From positions 1-64,000 of IMG/VR virus record IMGVR_UViG_3300025423_000001: a DNA stretch of 64,000 nucleotides. One strand, given 5' to 3'. Both the position numbers and the translations under genes were made by a program. This document shows, piece by piece, positions 36,907 through 44,428 of this stretch (positions are counted from its first letter, which is position 1; every line of letters starts with the position of its first letter). The notes under the pieces are model-generated. The model was not told the origin of the DNA, made no database searches, and saw only the letters and a program-made list of their open reading frames with translations. This DNA is from a virus.

Positions 36907-37761
36907 TTAAGCGAATATAGCTTTCGAAATTTTTAAGGCTGATTTAACTCCTTCAGGTAGAGCAGAGTTTGCTGGCGCTGCAGACAAAGTAGCTGGGTCA
37001 ATTCCAAATACCTCCGGGTAGATGGTAGTCCAACTGAATGGCAAGTCTTTACCAGCCAAATACTTCTGTCTGGCACCCATCACTGCACCATCGTAGGTTT
37101 GGAATGACATCCTCAGTTCGCCTTTGTTGTTGCGGTAGAGGTATGTGATGGCATCTGCCCGCGCACATACAATAGATGAAAGCTTACCGGTGAGGGAAAT
37201 GTCATTCACTTTCACTTCAGCTCCATCTTTCGTGGCTATCAGCTTTTCCTTCACATGTACAATCAGGATGAGGTACGGGCAACAGGCTGCGTAAGCATCT
37301 ATCACATCCATCACTTCCTGGCGTAAGTAGTAATAGCCGCCCCCATTGGGCAGTTCCAATACAGACCGCCCTTTGAACGATTTGCCGATGGTGGTTTCTT
37401 TGTAAGCTTCAGTGGCAGATAGCTCGGCCATGTCTTCCACAGCATCTATCGTGTCAATGGCTATGAATGTATACGGAAACTGGGCTAAGCCTGGCTTACC
37501 TACCAGCTTGGCTCCGGCATCTTTAATCAGCTTTGGTACGTATTTTACCTGGGCCATATTGTCAACCTTCATGGCTGTGGTCTCATAGGTGTCTGTGCCA
37601 TGAGGCTGCTCAGCGTCCACAATAAGGCAGTCAGCCATCTTGGCTAACTCTGTAAGTTGCTCTGTCTTTCCCACCTTGGGAAGGCTGTACATGATAAGGA
37701 TTTTAGGGCCAATCCTTGTGGCCTTGACGGGGTTAGCCCGTGTTGGGAGTGTTACGCTCAT
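36907..37761 (-). CDS. Sak4-like RecA-fold ATPase
   Basis: A 284-residue protein. Walker A SLPKVGKT (residues 26-33), Walker B FIAIDTIDAV (Asp103), then a strand with LILIVHVKEK that fits the AAA_24/Sak4 group of phage recombination ATPases. Sak4 proteins assist single-strand annealing with SSB. It overlaps the DnaB-like helicase by 4 bp. The first Gly of the P-loop is Ser, a mild variation. Confidence 0.8.
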   Translation of the reverse strand: MSVTLPTRANPVKATRIGPKILIMYSLPKVGKTEQLTELAKMADCLIVDAEQPHGTDTYETTAMKVDNMAQVKYVPKLIKDAGAKLVGKPGLAQFPYTFIAIDTIDAVEDMAELSATEAYKETTIGKSFKGRSVLELPNGGGYYYLRQEVMDVIDAYAACCPYLILIVHVKEKLIATKDGAEVKVNDISLTGKLSSIVCARADAITYLYRNNKGELRMSFQTYDGAVMGARQKYLAGKDLPFSWTTIYPEVFGIDPATLSAAPANSALPEGVKSALKISKAIFA

Positions 37762-38942
37762 AATGTGTCTAATCGTTTAGCTTCGTCAATGAAGAATTGT
37801 AAGGCTGGGTCTAAAGGATGCTCAGGTAAGTCCCAGAACATCCCGGCTATTGGGTTCATAAACAAGGGAAACATCTTGTCTGCAGGGCCGTATCTATTTT
37901 TCATGAGATAGGCTGCCAGTAGATGCGATTGTAAGTCGTCAACTGTATAACCGTGGAAGGTCTTTAGGTTATATTGTATAGGCTTCACTAAGCCTATTAC
38001 AACATCCCCATCGCGATAAGTGTATGAGCTGTCGCCAAAATCTAATCTCTGTGGAGCAATAGCTACCTCAGTTCGCTTTTGCTCCCTGTAAGCACTCATC
38101 ATGCTTGTGGAGAACTGCTGGATTTGAACAATTGTAGCTTGAAAGATATTACGGAGCTGTACAGAGTACATACTCCACCTATCCATGATTGCTTTGGTGT
38201 TGATAGCTCCAGCTTCCACGTTGATAAGCGCCAAATGGTCTACTACCACAAGAGTGAAAGCCCGGGGGTCGTTAGGTTTAAAGCTGCGTATCATGCCTTT
38301 CTTCTTACCTTCCTTCGGCACATCACGAATGACAGTGCCTATCTTCTCGTAGTGGTCTTCAATCAGCTTATTCAGCATGCCTGTAGGATGTAGCATGTGG
38401 TCAATGATGTCAATGTCTTGTAACATCTCCTCTACCATAGCATACCCCCTAAGCACCATCCGCAGATGCACGTCGGACAAAGGCTGTCCAGGAATACGAC
38501 CTAAGATGTAGTCAGAGGATAAATCTGCTTTGTACATACGCTTAATCCATTGGCACACCCATCTGGCTTTCTTTTCTGTAGCTGAAATCTCAAAGCTGAA
38601 GTACTTCACATACAGCTTGATACCCAGCCTTTTGCAGGCAATCCAGAGGGAAAACAGGTACATAAAGTCTGCAATAGTGGTCTTACCGACGCCGCTGTCA
38701 GCCCCGATAAGGATATACCTACCCCTGTGTGTGCCGTGGATGTATTTGTTAATATCCTTCAAACCATTGTCCAACCCTTCATTCAAGCCTTGCCTGCCAC
38801 GGTTCACAGTGTCAATGAACGTGTCCTCCTTCTTAACAGCCCACTGCTTTTCTAACTCAGCCCATTCAACCTCTTCATCAGGAATTTCCCATGTGACCTT
38901 TGGCTTAGCCCCGCCTATACCGGTTGAATTCTGTGTTTCCAT
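37758..38942 (-). CDS. DnaB-like replicative helicase
   Basis: A 394-residue protein. Walker A GADSGVGKTT (80-89), the motif YFSFEISATEKKAR after it, Walker B TLVVVDHLAL, and IVQIQQFS as the H4-like element, all typical of DnaB/RepA hexameric helicases. The N-terminal domain is short (about 60 residues), so no separate DnaG-interaction domain is obvious. It unwinds DNA at the fork, with the primase at 33.6 kb. It overlaps its neighbours by 4 and 38 bp. Confidence 0.85.
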   Translation of the reverse strand: METQNSTGIGGAKPKVTWEIPDEEVEWAELEKQWAVKKEDTFIDTVNRGRQGLNEGLDNGLKDINKYIHGTHRGRYILIGADSGVGKTTIADFMYLFSLWIACKRLGIKLYVKYFSFEISATEKKARWVCQWIKRMYKADLSSDYILGRIPGQPLSDVHLRMVLRGYAMVEEMLQDIDIIDHMLHPTGMLNKLIEDHYEKIGTVIRDVPKEGKKKGMIRSFKPNDPRAFTLVVVDHLALINVEAGAINTKAIMDRWSMYSVQLRNIFQATIVQIQQFSTSMMSAYREQKRTEVAIAPQRLDFGDSSYTYRDGDVVIGLVKPIQYNLKTFHGYTVDDLQSHLLAAYLMKNRYGPADKMFPLFMNPIAGMFWDLPEHPLDPALQFFIDEAKRLDTL

Positions 38943-39441
38943 CTATCTCTTGTTTAATGTGTTCCTCAATTCTCCCGTCTGCGGCTGAAGCCAGCAGGGC
39001 CTGATAATCGCTCCTCCACAGCCCGTCAACGATGTATCGGCTGATGGTGACAGCATAGCTCTTGTGTGTCTTGTAATACAGCAGTGTGCTTTTAACCAGC
39101 ACCGGATACTTGACACCCTCACGTTCCACCATCTTCCTGAAGGCTTTCATGGCAGGCTCGCTGTACTTGTTTAGGTCGTAGCTACCGTCTTTGCCTTCAC
39201 AGCGCTGTGGCACTTCGGCTTCGAGGATGAACCTTGTGTACAAGGCTGGCCAATCAGTCGTGGAAGCGATAGCCGGCAAGGGGTGTTCTGCTACCACCGG
39301 GCCGCTCGGAAGCATCACCAGTCCCGTCTCCAGCCCTGTCATCTCCTTCATGAACTTGGCCGTCACCTTGTACTTCCCCTTGATGCACACCATGTACTGG
39401 TTGTCCATCAGGTACTGAACTGCTTGTTGTAGGTTGTTCAT
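38905..39441 (-). CDS. Hypothetical protein before the helicase
   Basis: A 178-residue protein from the ATG at 39441 (MNNLQQAVQYLMDNQ). Mixed alpha/beta with basic segments (KYKVTAKFMKEM); the C-terminal half (EPAMKAFRKMVEREG, then AVTISRYIVDGLW) is helical. Location directly upstream of, and overlapping, the DnaB-like gene suggests a helicase loader or accessory protein; no AAA motif is present, so this is only a positional guess. Confidence 0.6.
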   Translation of the reverse strand: MNNLQQAVQYLMDNQYMVCIKGKYKVTAKFMKEMTGLETGLVMLPSGPVVAEHPLPAIASTTDWPALYTRFILEAEVPQRCEGKDGSYDLNKYSEPAMKAFRKMVEREGVKYPVLVKSTLLYYKTHKSYAVTISRYIVDGLWRSDYQALLASAADGRIEEHIKQEIDGNTEFNRYRRG

Positions 39442-39628
39442 CTTCTTCGTCTGCGAGTTGTATGTCAGTAAGTGTATAACAATCCCACCAACGTTTTCGA
39501 CACGAGTCACACTGTACAGGTAATGCCCTAGCATCCCAATCCATGTGCCCTGCTGAAATCTCTGAATTGTGACAGTAAGGGCAGTAAGTTGGGTCGGCTA
39601 AGTATGCTGCTTTTTGCTCTGGTGTCAT
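39254..39628 (-). CDS. Zinc-ribbon protein with overprinted tail
   Basis: A 124-residue reading. CPYCHNSE and QCDSCRKRWWDCYTL form a C4 zinc ribbon in the first 55 residues. After DEEDEQPTTSSS the remaining 60 residues are Gly/Asp/Val-rich and lie out of frame over the next gene's coding start, so the functional part is probably the ribbon and the rest is read-on. It overlaps the SF2 helicase stop by 4 bp. Confidence 0.6.
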   Translation of the reverse strand: MTPEQKAAYLADPTYCPYCHNSEISAGHMDWDARALPVQCDSCRKRWWDCYTLTDIQLADEEDEQPTTSSSVPDGQPVHGVHQGEVQGDGQVHEGDDRAGDGTGDASERPGGSRTPLAGYRFHD

Positions 39629-40848
39629 GCTGGTACGCTTTTGTGTGAGTAATATTTTACCTTCTGGGAATCAAACCCCTCTAAACTCTTCTCCAGCCAT
39701 CTCTCATCGGCTGTGTTCTGTACAACCAGGATGTAGATGATTGCCTTTCCGTTAAGTCCCAGGCGGAGGTTCCTTCCCACTCTTTGGGTGATGGAACGCT
39801 CATTGCTGTCAACCTGAATGACAAGGCTCTGGTCTAAGTCTGTAAAATTTATACCCTCATTCGCCGCGTTCACCACACCAAGTATATCCAGTTCCTTCTT
39901 GTTAAAGGCTGTGTAAGCTTGGCTATTACTCTTGCTATGGTACACGGCTTCCCCCAGTAACTCGTTGGCCTGGTCTATGCTTCCGCAGAATACCAGTGTC
40001 CTCTTGCCATCCCTGATAGCCTTAATGCAACGTGCGGCAAGGTTTGTTTTGGTAGCAGAGTTATAGATAAACCGGTTGCGTGCCATCGTGGCAAACATAG
40101 CCAGGTTGTCAAGCTTAGCTTTCTTAGCTGGTACAGGTTCTCTGGCAGCCAACATGCGCCACTTCTTTATCTGCTTCTCGAGGTACTCGTAGTGCTTGGC
40201 CTCCGTGGTCATGAAAGGCTTGTCCTTCGTACCAGCAAGGATGTTCTTCCGGCTGTCGTCCAGCACGGTTTGTATGACACGAATCTCGTAGTCCCGTATC
40301 ATCCCATCGCTCACACCTTGGTCAAGGCTGTATGTGAAGACGACAGGGGCAATCTGGGCTATGATACGTGCTTTGTCTGGGTCACGCTTCGGGTCTGGGA
40401 CGGTAGCAGTGAGGCCCATCACGGCTTCTGCAAGATTGGCTGCCAAGAAGGTCACGAGGGTATTGACTCCGGTTTCCTTGAAGGCTTGGGCTGAGAGAGA
40501 TGTGAGCCTATGTACCTCATCGAGTATCACCAGCTTGTACTTCTTGCCCATCTCATTCTTGAGGGAAGCAAAGCAGATAGCTTTGACACCATCCCATAGA
40601 GGTTTTACACCCCAAGCTTCAAACTCAGTCGGCCAGTTTTCATCTCGCAACTTTTCAGTAGGCGTGACAATTAGCACAGGCTGCCCCTTACAAGCACAAT
40701 CTTCTAACAGCCTTTTTACCTCCATCACAGCTACCCTGCTCTTGCCAAACCCCGTCCCAGCCACGATACTCCCGACTCTACCAGCAGCGACCCACGCTGC
40801 GTGAGCCTGCTGCTGGATTTCGTCCTTAACTTGGTTTACTGGCTTCAT
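39625..40848 (-). CDS. SF2 DNA/RNA helicase
   Basis: A 407-residue protein from the ATG at 40848. Motif I AGTGFGKSR (Lys36), motif Ia VLIVTPTEKL, motif II DEVH (110-113), motif III GLTATV, and motif VI QRVGRNLR. This is a RecA-fold SF2 helicase of the UvsW/DEAD-like kind, probably acting in recombination or fork repair. A start at 40950 would extend over the 60-residue gene and is unlikely. Confidence 0.85.
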   Translation of the reverse strand: MKPVNQVKDEIQQQAHAAWVAAGRVGSIVAGTGFGKSRVAVMEVKRLLEDCACKGQPVLIVTPTEKLRDENWPTEFEAWGVKPLWDGVKAICFASLKNEMGKKYKLVILDEVHRLTSLSAQAFKETGVNTLVTFLAANLAEAVMGLTATVPDPKRDPDKARIIAQIAPVVFTYSLDQGVSDGMIRDYEIRVIQTVLDDSRKNILAGTKDKPFMTTEAKHYEYLEKQIKKWRMLAAREPVPAKKAKLDNLAMFATMARNRFIYNSATKTNLAARCIKAIRDGKRTLVFCGSIDQANELLGEAVYHSKSNSQAYTAFNKKELDILGVVNAANEGINFTDLDQSLVIQVDSNERSITQRVGRNLRLGLNGKAIIYILVVQNTADERWLEKSLEGFDSQKVKYYSHKSVPA

Positions 40849-41008
40849 TCTTTTGCTGTTTAAGTTCCTGCTTACGTTGTTTGGCTGCAGTGCGGAAATA
40901 AGCGTAATTGTACTCGTCAAAGCCAAATGCCTTACGAGCTTTCCATTCAAGCCAGTGTACGATGAACTGGCTGTCTACCCACCACGGTATGTAACGTTCC
41001 ATCACCAT
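40826..41008 (-). CDS. Small basic protein, 60 residues
   Basis: Begins MVMERYIPWWVDSQFIVHW and ends in a Lys/Gln-rich helix (KQRKQELKQQKNEASKPS). Aromatic-rich front and charged tail. It overlaps the helicase by 23 bp and the upstream gene by 7 bp, so it is embedded in the operon. No family recognised. Confidence 0.6.
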   Translation of the reverse strand: MVMERYIPWWVDSQFIVHWLEWKARKAFGFDEYNYAYFRTAAKQRKQELKQQKNEASKPS

Positions 41009-41688
41009 CCCTCCATAGGAAATTCGAGGTACACTTGTACCTGGTTCCTGATTTCGTTAGTAATCTGGTTCTGTCTGTCAGTGTTACGTGACAATCTGCC
41101 AAACCATCTCCAGCCGTTACCTGTAGCCTTCACACCGCTGTGAAATGTCTGCCAGTCAAAGTACAGCAGTTTACCACTTGGGGATGAATACTCCTCAAGC
41201 TGGCCTTCAGCTATCAGTTTGTTTACCTCAAGGTGCCACCTGCGGTAGATAAGTTCTCCCTCAGGAATAGCTGGCATGGTACATTGACCAAGGGCAAACT
41301 TTGTGGGACAGATGTCTCCATTCACCAGCCCGAGAATATGTTCAGACTCGTAACGTGGATTATCGTAATCAGGCTGCCCGGCTGTGATGAAATGCTGTCC
41401 CGGTGGGATGGCTGGACGTGGTACGTCGTCATGGTGCCAACCTGGAATGGCTGGGTACCATCCCGGCATCAGCATGTGTACCCGGCTGTCAAACACTGCT
41501 GTTTCCCATCCTTCGGGAAGGGCATCTAAAAAGCAGCGTGTAACAACGCCCCCGTGTTCCTTAGCGTAGGCAACACTAGCGTTGAAAAACATGGGCTCAC
41601 ACTTGATAGTGTCTTGTGAGAAACCGCTGTAGAAAGTTCCAACCTCCTTCACGGAGGATATGAATACTTTGTCTGTTGTTGCTGCCAT
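41002..41688 (-). CDS. Putative Fe(II)/2-oxoglutarate-type dioxygenase
   Basis: A 228-residue protein. PGWHHDDVPRP (His85/His86, Asp87/Asp88) gives the HxD pair, and FDWQTFHSG (His183) followed by GWRWFGRLSR supplies the distal His and a 2OG-binding Arg. Spacing fits the double-stranded beta-helix oxygenases. It might modify nucleic acid bases or a protein; TET/JBP- or AlkB-like roles cannot be told apart by eye. Located between two helicase genes. Confidence 0.55.
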   Translation of the reverse strand: MAATTDKVFISSVKEVGTFYSGFSQDTIKCEPMFFNASVAYAKEHGGVVTRCFLDALPEGWETAVFDSRVHMLMPGWYPAIPGWHHDDVPRPAIPPGQHFITAGQPDYDNPRYESEHILGLVNGDICPTKFALGQCTMPAIPEGELIYRRWHLEVNKLIAEGQLEEYSSPSGKLLYFDWQTFHSGVKATGNGWRWFGRLSRNTDRQNQITNEIRNQVQVYLEFPMEGW

Positions 41689-41692
41689 AGCT

Positions 41693-43132
41693 TTAAGGTT
41701 CGATGAATAATGTGTTTCTAGCCCGTGTGCAGGCTACATAAAGTATTCTGTTACGTTCCTCAATGTTGCGGTTGTAGTCGATGTCCCACTTCAGCACAAG
41801 GCAGTTGTCGTACGTTGAGCCTTGGCTCTTGTGGCCAGTCAGGCAGTAGTTGTACTTGACCCATGCAAAGCTTTCAAGTACATTGAAGTACTGTCGCCAT
41901 CTGGCAGCCTTGAACTGGTATGGAGCTTCAAGCGACCATGTGCGCATGTTGTTGAGAAGCCCGGTAAGACGGCTCTTGTCAGACTCGTGTATGATGGGTA
42001 TAGTAGCACTTCTTTCTCTACCATCTGTATACCAGATGCCCTTGGCATAATAGCAGAGGAAGCTGTCAAGCCTCTTGGCTTGTGTTTCGTCATTGTACTC
42101 GACTTTCTTAGAGCCTGTACTAAGGTTGACAACTTCTATCTCTTCGTTGCTGGTAATGATGTTCTTGGCGCTCAGTACGAACGGTGCATCCATTATCAGC
42201 CTCTCACCTTGCATAATGTCAGCCACATGGGCTTCATCACGGTAAATGATGTGCCGGATGATTTCATTGTACTTATCCACCGTTGTATTACGCCAAGCCA
42301 CTACTTTCATGTAGTCTGGGTCATCTTCGAACTCCTTGCAGGCGAAGTATTCTTGCAGCAATGCTGTTTCTTCATCATCTGCATGGCTGATAAGCCTGAT
42401 GCCTTCGCCGTTGTTCAGTAGGTGTTGGCTGGGTGTGAAAGAACCAGATTCATAGTCTGAACGTATGGCTGTGGCAAACTCAAGGATGGGGTTACCATCT
42501 TTCTGCCGCATGGTCTGGCTCAGCTCGGCCACTACAGCTCCCCACTTCTCCGCGTACAGGAAAGGAATGCTATCCTTTTCCTTAACTGGGGGAATTTGGG
42601 CTGGGTCACCAATAAACACTACTTTCAGCCCTTTCTTCATCCATGGCACCATCCTGTCAAACAACTCCTTGGCCAGCATACTTGTCTCATCAAGAAATAG
42701 CACTTCCAAGTCTGCGATAGGCTCTTCACCAGCTTTGAGCTTGTCTGGGATGTAGATACGCTTACCAGTGAGGTGGTCTGTGTTTTCTTTCAGTGCCAAA
42801 GCACTGTGTAGTGTACGGTAATCCACCCCCAGAATACCTTGCCGCTTTAGCACTTTCACAGCCTTATGGGTCGGCGCACACACCCCTATCGGGCCAATCC
42901 TTAACGTTTTCAAGCTGTCCACCAGCTTACCGACGGTGACACTCTTACCAGTGCCGGCAAAGCCCTTCAGCACTGCAAACGGGGCCGGTGTACTACCCGT
43001 GAGGTAAGAGAGTAGCTTGGTGTGTGCTTCTTGCTGGTGCGGGGTTAGTGTGATTTCCGGCACGGCGGGGGCTGGAGTTGAGGAACTTAGCTGGATATTC
43101 CCTGGCTGGATTAAGTCTGTTGTAATGCTCAT
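41693..43132 (-). CDS. SF1 helicase (Dda/RecD2-like)
   Basis: A 479-residue protein. Motif I GFAGTGKSVT (57-66), motif Ia GVCAPTHKAVK, motif II LFLDETSM (148-149 DE), motif III FIGDPAQIPPV, motif IV-like VVAWRN, motif V/VI LTGHKSQGSTY and LYVACTRARN. This set matches T4 Dda and bacterial RecD2, 5'-3' helicases active at forks and in recombination. The first 140 bp overlap the upstream gene in another frame, but no later start precedes motif I closely. Confidence 0.9.
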   Translation of the reverse strand: MSITTDLIQPGNIQLSSSTPAPAVPEITLTPHQQEAHTKLLSYLTGSTPAPFAVLKGFAGTGKSVTVGKLVDSLKTLRIGPIGVCAPTHKAVKVLKRQGILGVDYRTLHSALALKENTDHLTGKRIYIPDKLKAGEEPIADLEVLFLDETSMLAKELFDRMVPWMKKGLKVVFIGDPAQIPPVKEKDSIPFLYAEKWGAVVAELSQTMRQKDGNPILEFATAIRSDYESGSFTPSQHLLNNGEGIRLISHADDEETALLQEYFACKEFEDDPDYMKVVAWRNTTVDKYNEIIRHIIYRDEAHVADIMQGERLIMDAPFVLSAKNIITSNEEIEVVNLSTGSKKVEYNDETQAKRLDSFLCYYAKGIWYTDGRERSATIPIIHESDKSRLTGLLNNMRTWSLEAPYQFKAARWRQYFNVLESFAWVKYNYCLTGHKSQGSTYDNCLVLKWDIDYNRNIEERNRILYVACTRARNTLFIEP

Positions 43133-43436
43133 GTAGGAATGCTTTTAAGTCGGATTTACGAATGAAATAAATGCCGGGCTCCATTGGGTGTTCAGCCTCT
43201 TTGTTCTCAAAGTAGCCTTTGGCCCTCACCATCACAGCAAATCCTGTGAGTCTTTTGGCTCTGGCCACGCTACTGTCTGTGCATTCAAGCAAGAATGCAT
43301 AACCTTCTTCAAGTTTGTCTTGACATGCATCACAGGTGTGTTCTTTACCCCTGCCACAGCAACGGCACGACGGGTCTAAGGTTTCTACTTTAATGAACTT
43401 CTGTGTCTTGGGCAGAGTGTGTGTTGAGGTTTCCAT
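42993..43436 (-). CDS. Small cysteine-rich zinc-binding protein
   Basis: A 147-residue reading. SCRCCGRGKEHTCDACQDKL holds four to five cysteines suitable for one zinc site, followed by a beta-rich region to about residue 110. The last 40 residues (Pro/Arg/Asn-rich) overlap the helicase start out of frame and are probably unstructured read-on. Five bp after the dNMP kinase gene region. Confidence 0.65.
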   Translation of the reverse strand: METSTHTLPKTQKFIKVETLDPSCRCCGRGKEHTCDACQDKLEEGYAFLLECTDSSVARAKRLTGFAVMVRAKGYFENKEAEHPMEPGIYFIRKSDLKAFLHEHYNRLNPAREYPAKFLNSSPRRAGNHTNPAPARSTHQATLLPHG

Positions 43437-43440
43437 TTCG

Positions 43441-44250
43441 TTAAATGTTTAGAGATTTAAGTATAGATGCAACTTGTTCTGAGAGCTCTTCAATAGTACC
43501 ATTATTGTCAATGGTGTAGTCGAACTGGACGTTATCAAGGGCTGTTTCAGATGGATGTTGATTAGCTGGCTGGCCACGGTTAACCCTGATTGTCACACCC
43601 CCAGCATCTTTCACTGCAGTTAATTCATTCAGGAAACGTGTGTCTGTGATAACCCAATTAGGGAAAATCATAAAACCAACTGCTTTATACTGACTCATCA
43701 ACGCATTCACCCAAGTGTTCACATGTAAGCCATTCCTGACAGCATCAGTGCCAAGGCGTTGAAGGAATTCACGGCCTGTCATTGGGCGGTGTACTACTTC
43801 AAACTTGTCAGGCTCAAACACGGATAAACGATACTTTTCAGCGTCTTCTCGTGTGTCAAATGGCTTATAGGTTGAGAGATATTTTCCTTCAAACTTTCCA
43901 GACACAACCTTAAGCCCCCAAGCAAACCATTTAACAGGTAGTTCCATCTTCTTGAACTCGTCTGTATACAAGAACTGCTCGTCCATACCCAGCAGGATAG
44001 CTGCCACCTTGCGCAAAGCTGTGGCCCACTTACGGATTTGCCAATCCGATAACGTCCAGCTACTTGCTGTATCAAAGTCAATTCTTCCCCAACCCTCAAT
44101 ATGGTTGGCCATAACCCAAACTTTCACAGACTGGTGTTTATTTAGTTCCTCAAGCTTGATGTTATGCTTGTGCATCCAAGTATGGTACTGGATAATCTTG
44201 CCCACTGTATCCTTGCCTGAGCCGGCATAGCCCGATAGTGATATTATCAT
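43441..44250 (-). CDS. Deoxynucleoside monophosphate kinase
   Basis: A 269-residue protein. P-loop GYAGSGKDTVG (residues 7-17), then TGREFLQRLGTDAVRN and NWVITDTRFLNEL. These match T4 gp1-like dNMP kinases, which phosphorylate dNMPs (including unusual ones) to feed phage DNA synthesis. It fits with the MazG-like and deoxyribosyltransferase-like genes as a nucleotide-metabolism set. There is one clear ATG with an A/T-rich leader. Confidence 0.85.
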   Translation of the reverse strand: MIISLSGYAGSGKDTVGKIIQYHTWMHKHNIKLEELNKHQSVKVWVMANHIEGWGRIDFDTASSWTLSDWQIRKWATALRKVAAILLGMDEQFLYTDEFKKMELPVKWFAWGLKVVSGKFEGKYLSTYKPFDTREDAEKYRLSVFEPDKFEVVHRPMTGREFLQRLGTDAVRNGLHVNTWVNALMSQYKAVGFMIFPNWVITDTRFLNELTAVKDAGGVTIRVNRGQPANQHPSETALDNVQFDYTIDNNGTIEELSEQVASILKSLNI

Positions 44251-44282
44251 CTTACATTAGTTTGTGAAGCTTTAGGCTCTGT

Positions 44283-44417
44283 TCAAGCTTTAGGCTTCTG
44301 TGATTGTAATTTCTTAATAAGCAGCTGCTCCATTTGTAGCTGCCTAAGGCTTTTGCGGTTGTGCATGTTGAACAAAGCAATTACATGCCCGTTCAAGCTT
44401 GAAAGATTGCTTGCCAT
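44283..44417 (-). CDS. Small protein, 44 residues
   Basis: Reads MASNLSSLNGHVIALF and continues with a Lys/Gln-rich helix ending in QKPKA. It lies 11 bp after the polymerase stop and 32 bp before the kinase gene, filling an otherwise empty gap. Basic and helical. Unknown function; coding status supported by position and composition only. Confidence 0.5.
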   Translation of the reverse strand: MASNLSSLNGHVIALFNMHNRKSLRQLQMEQLLIKKLQSQKPKA

Positions 44418-44428
44418 GGTAATTAAGT

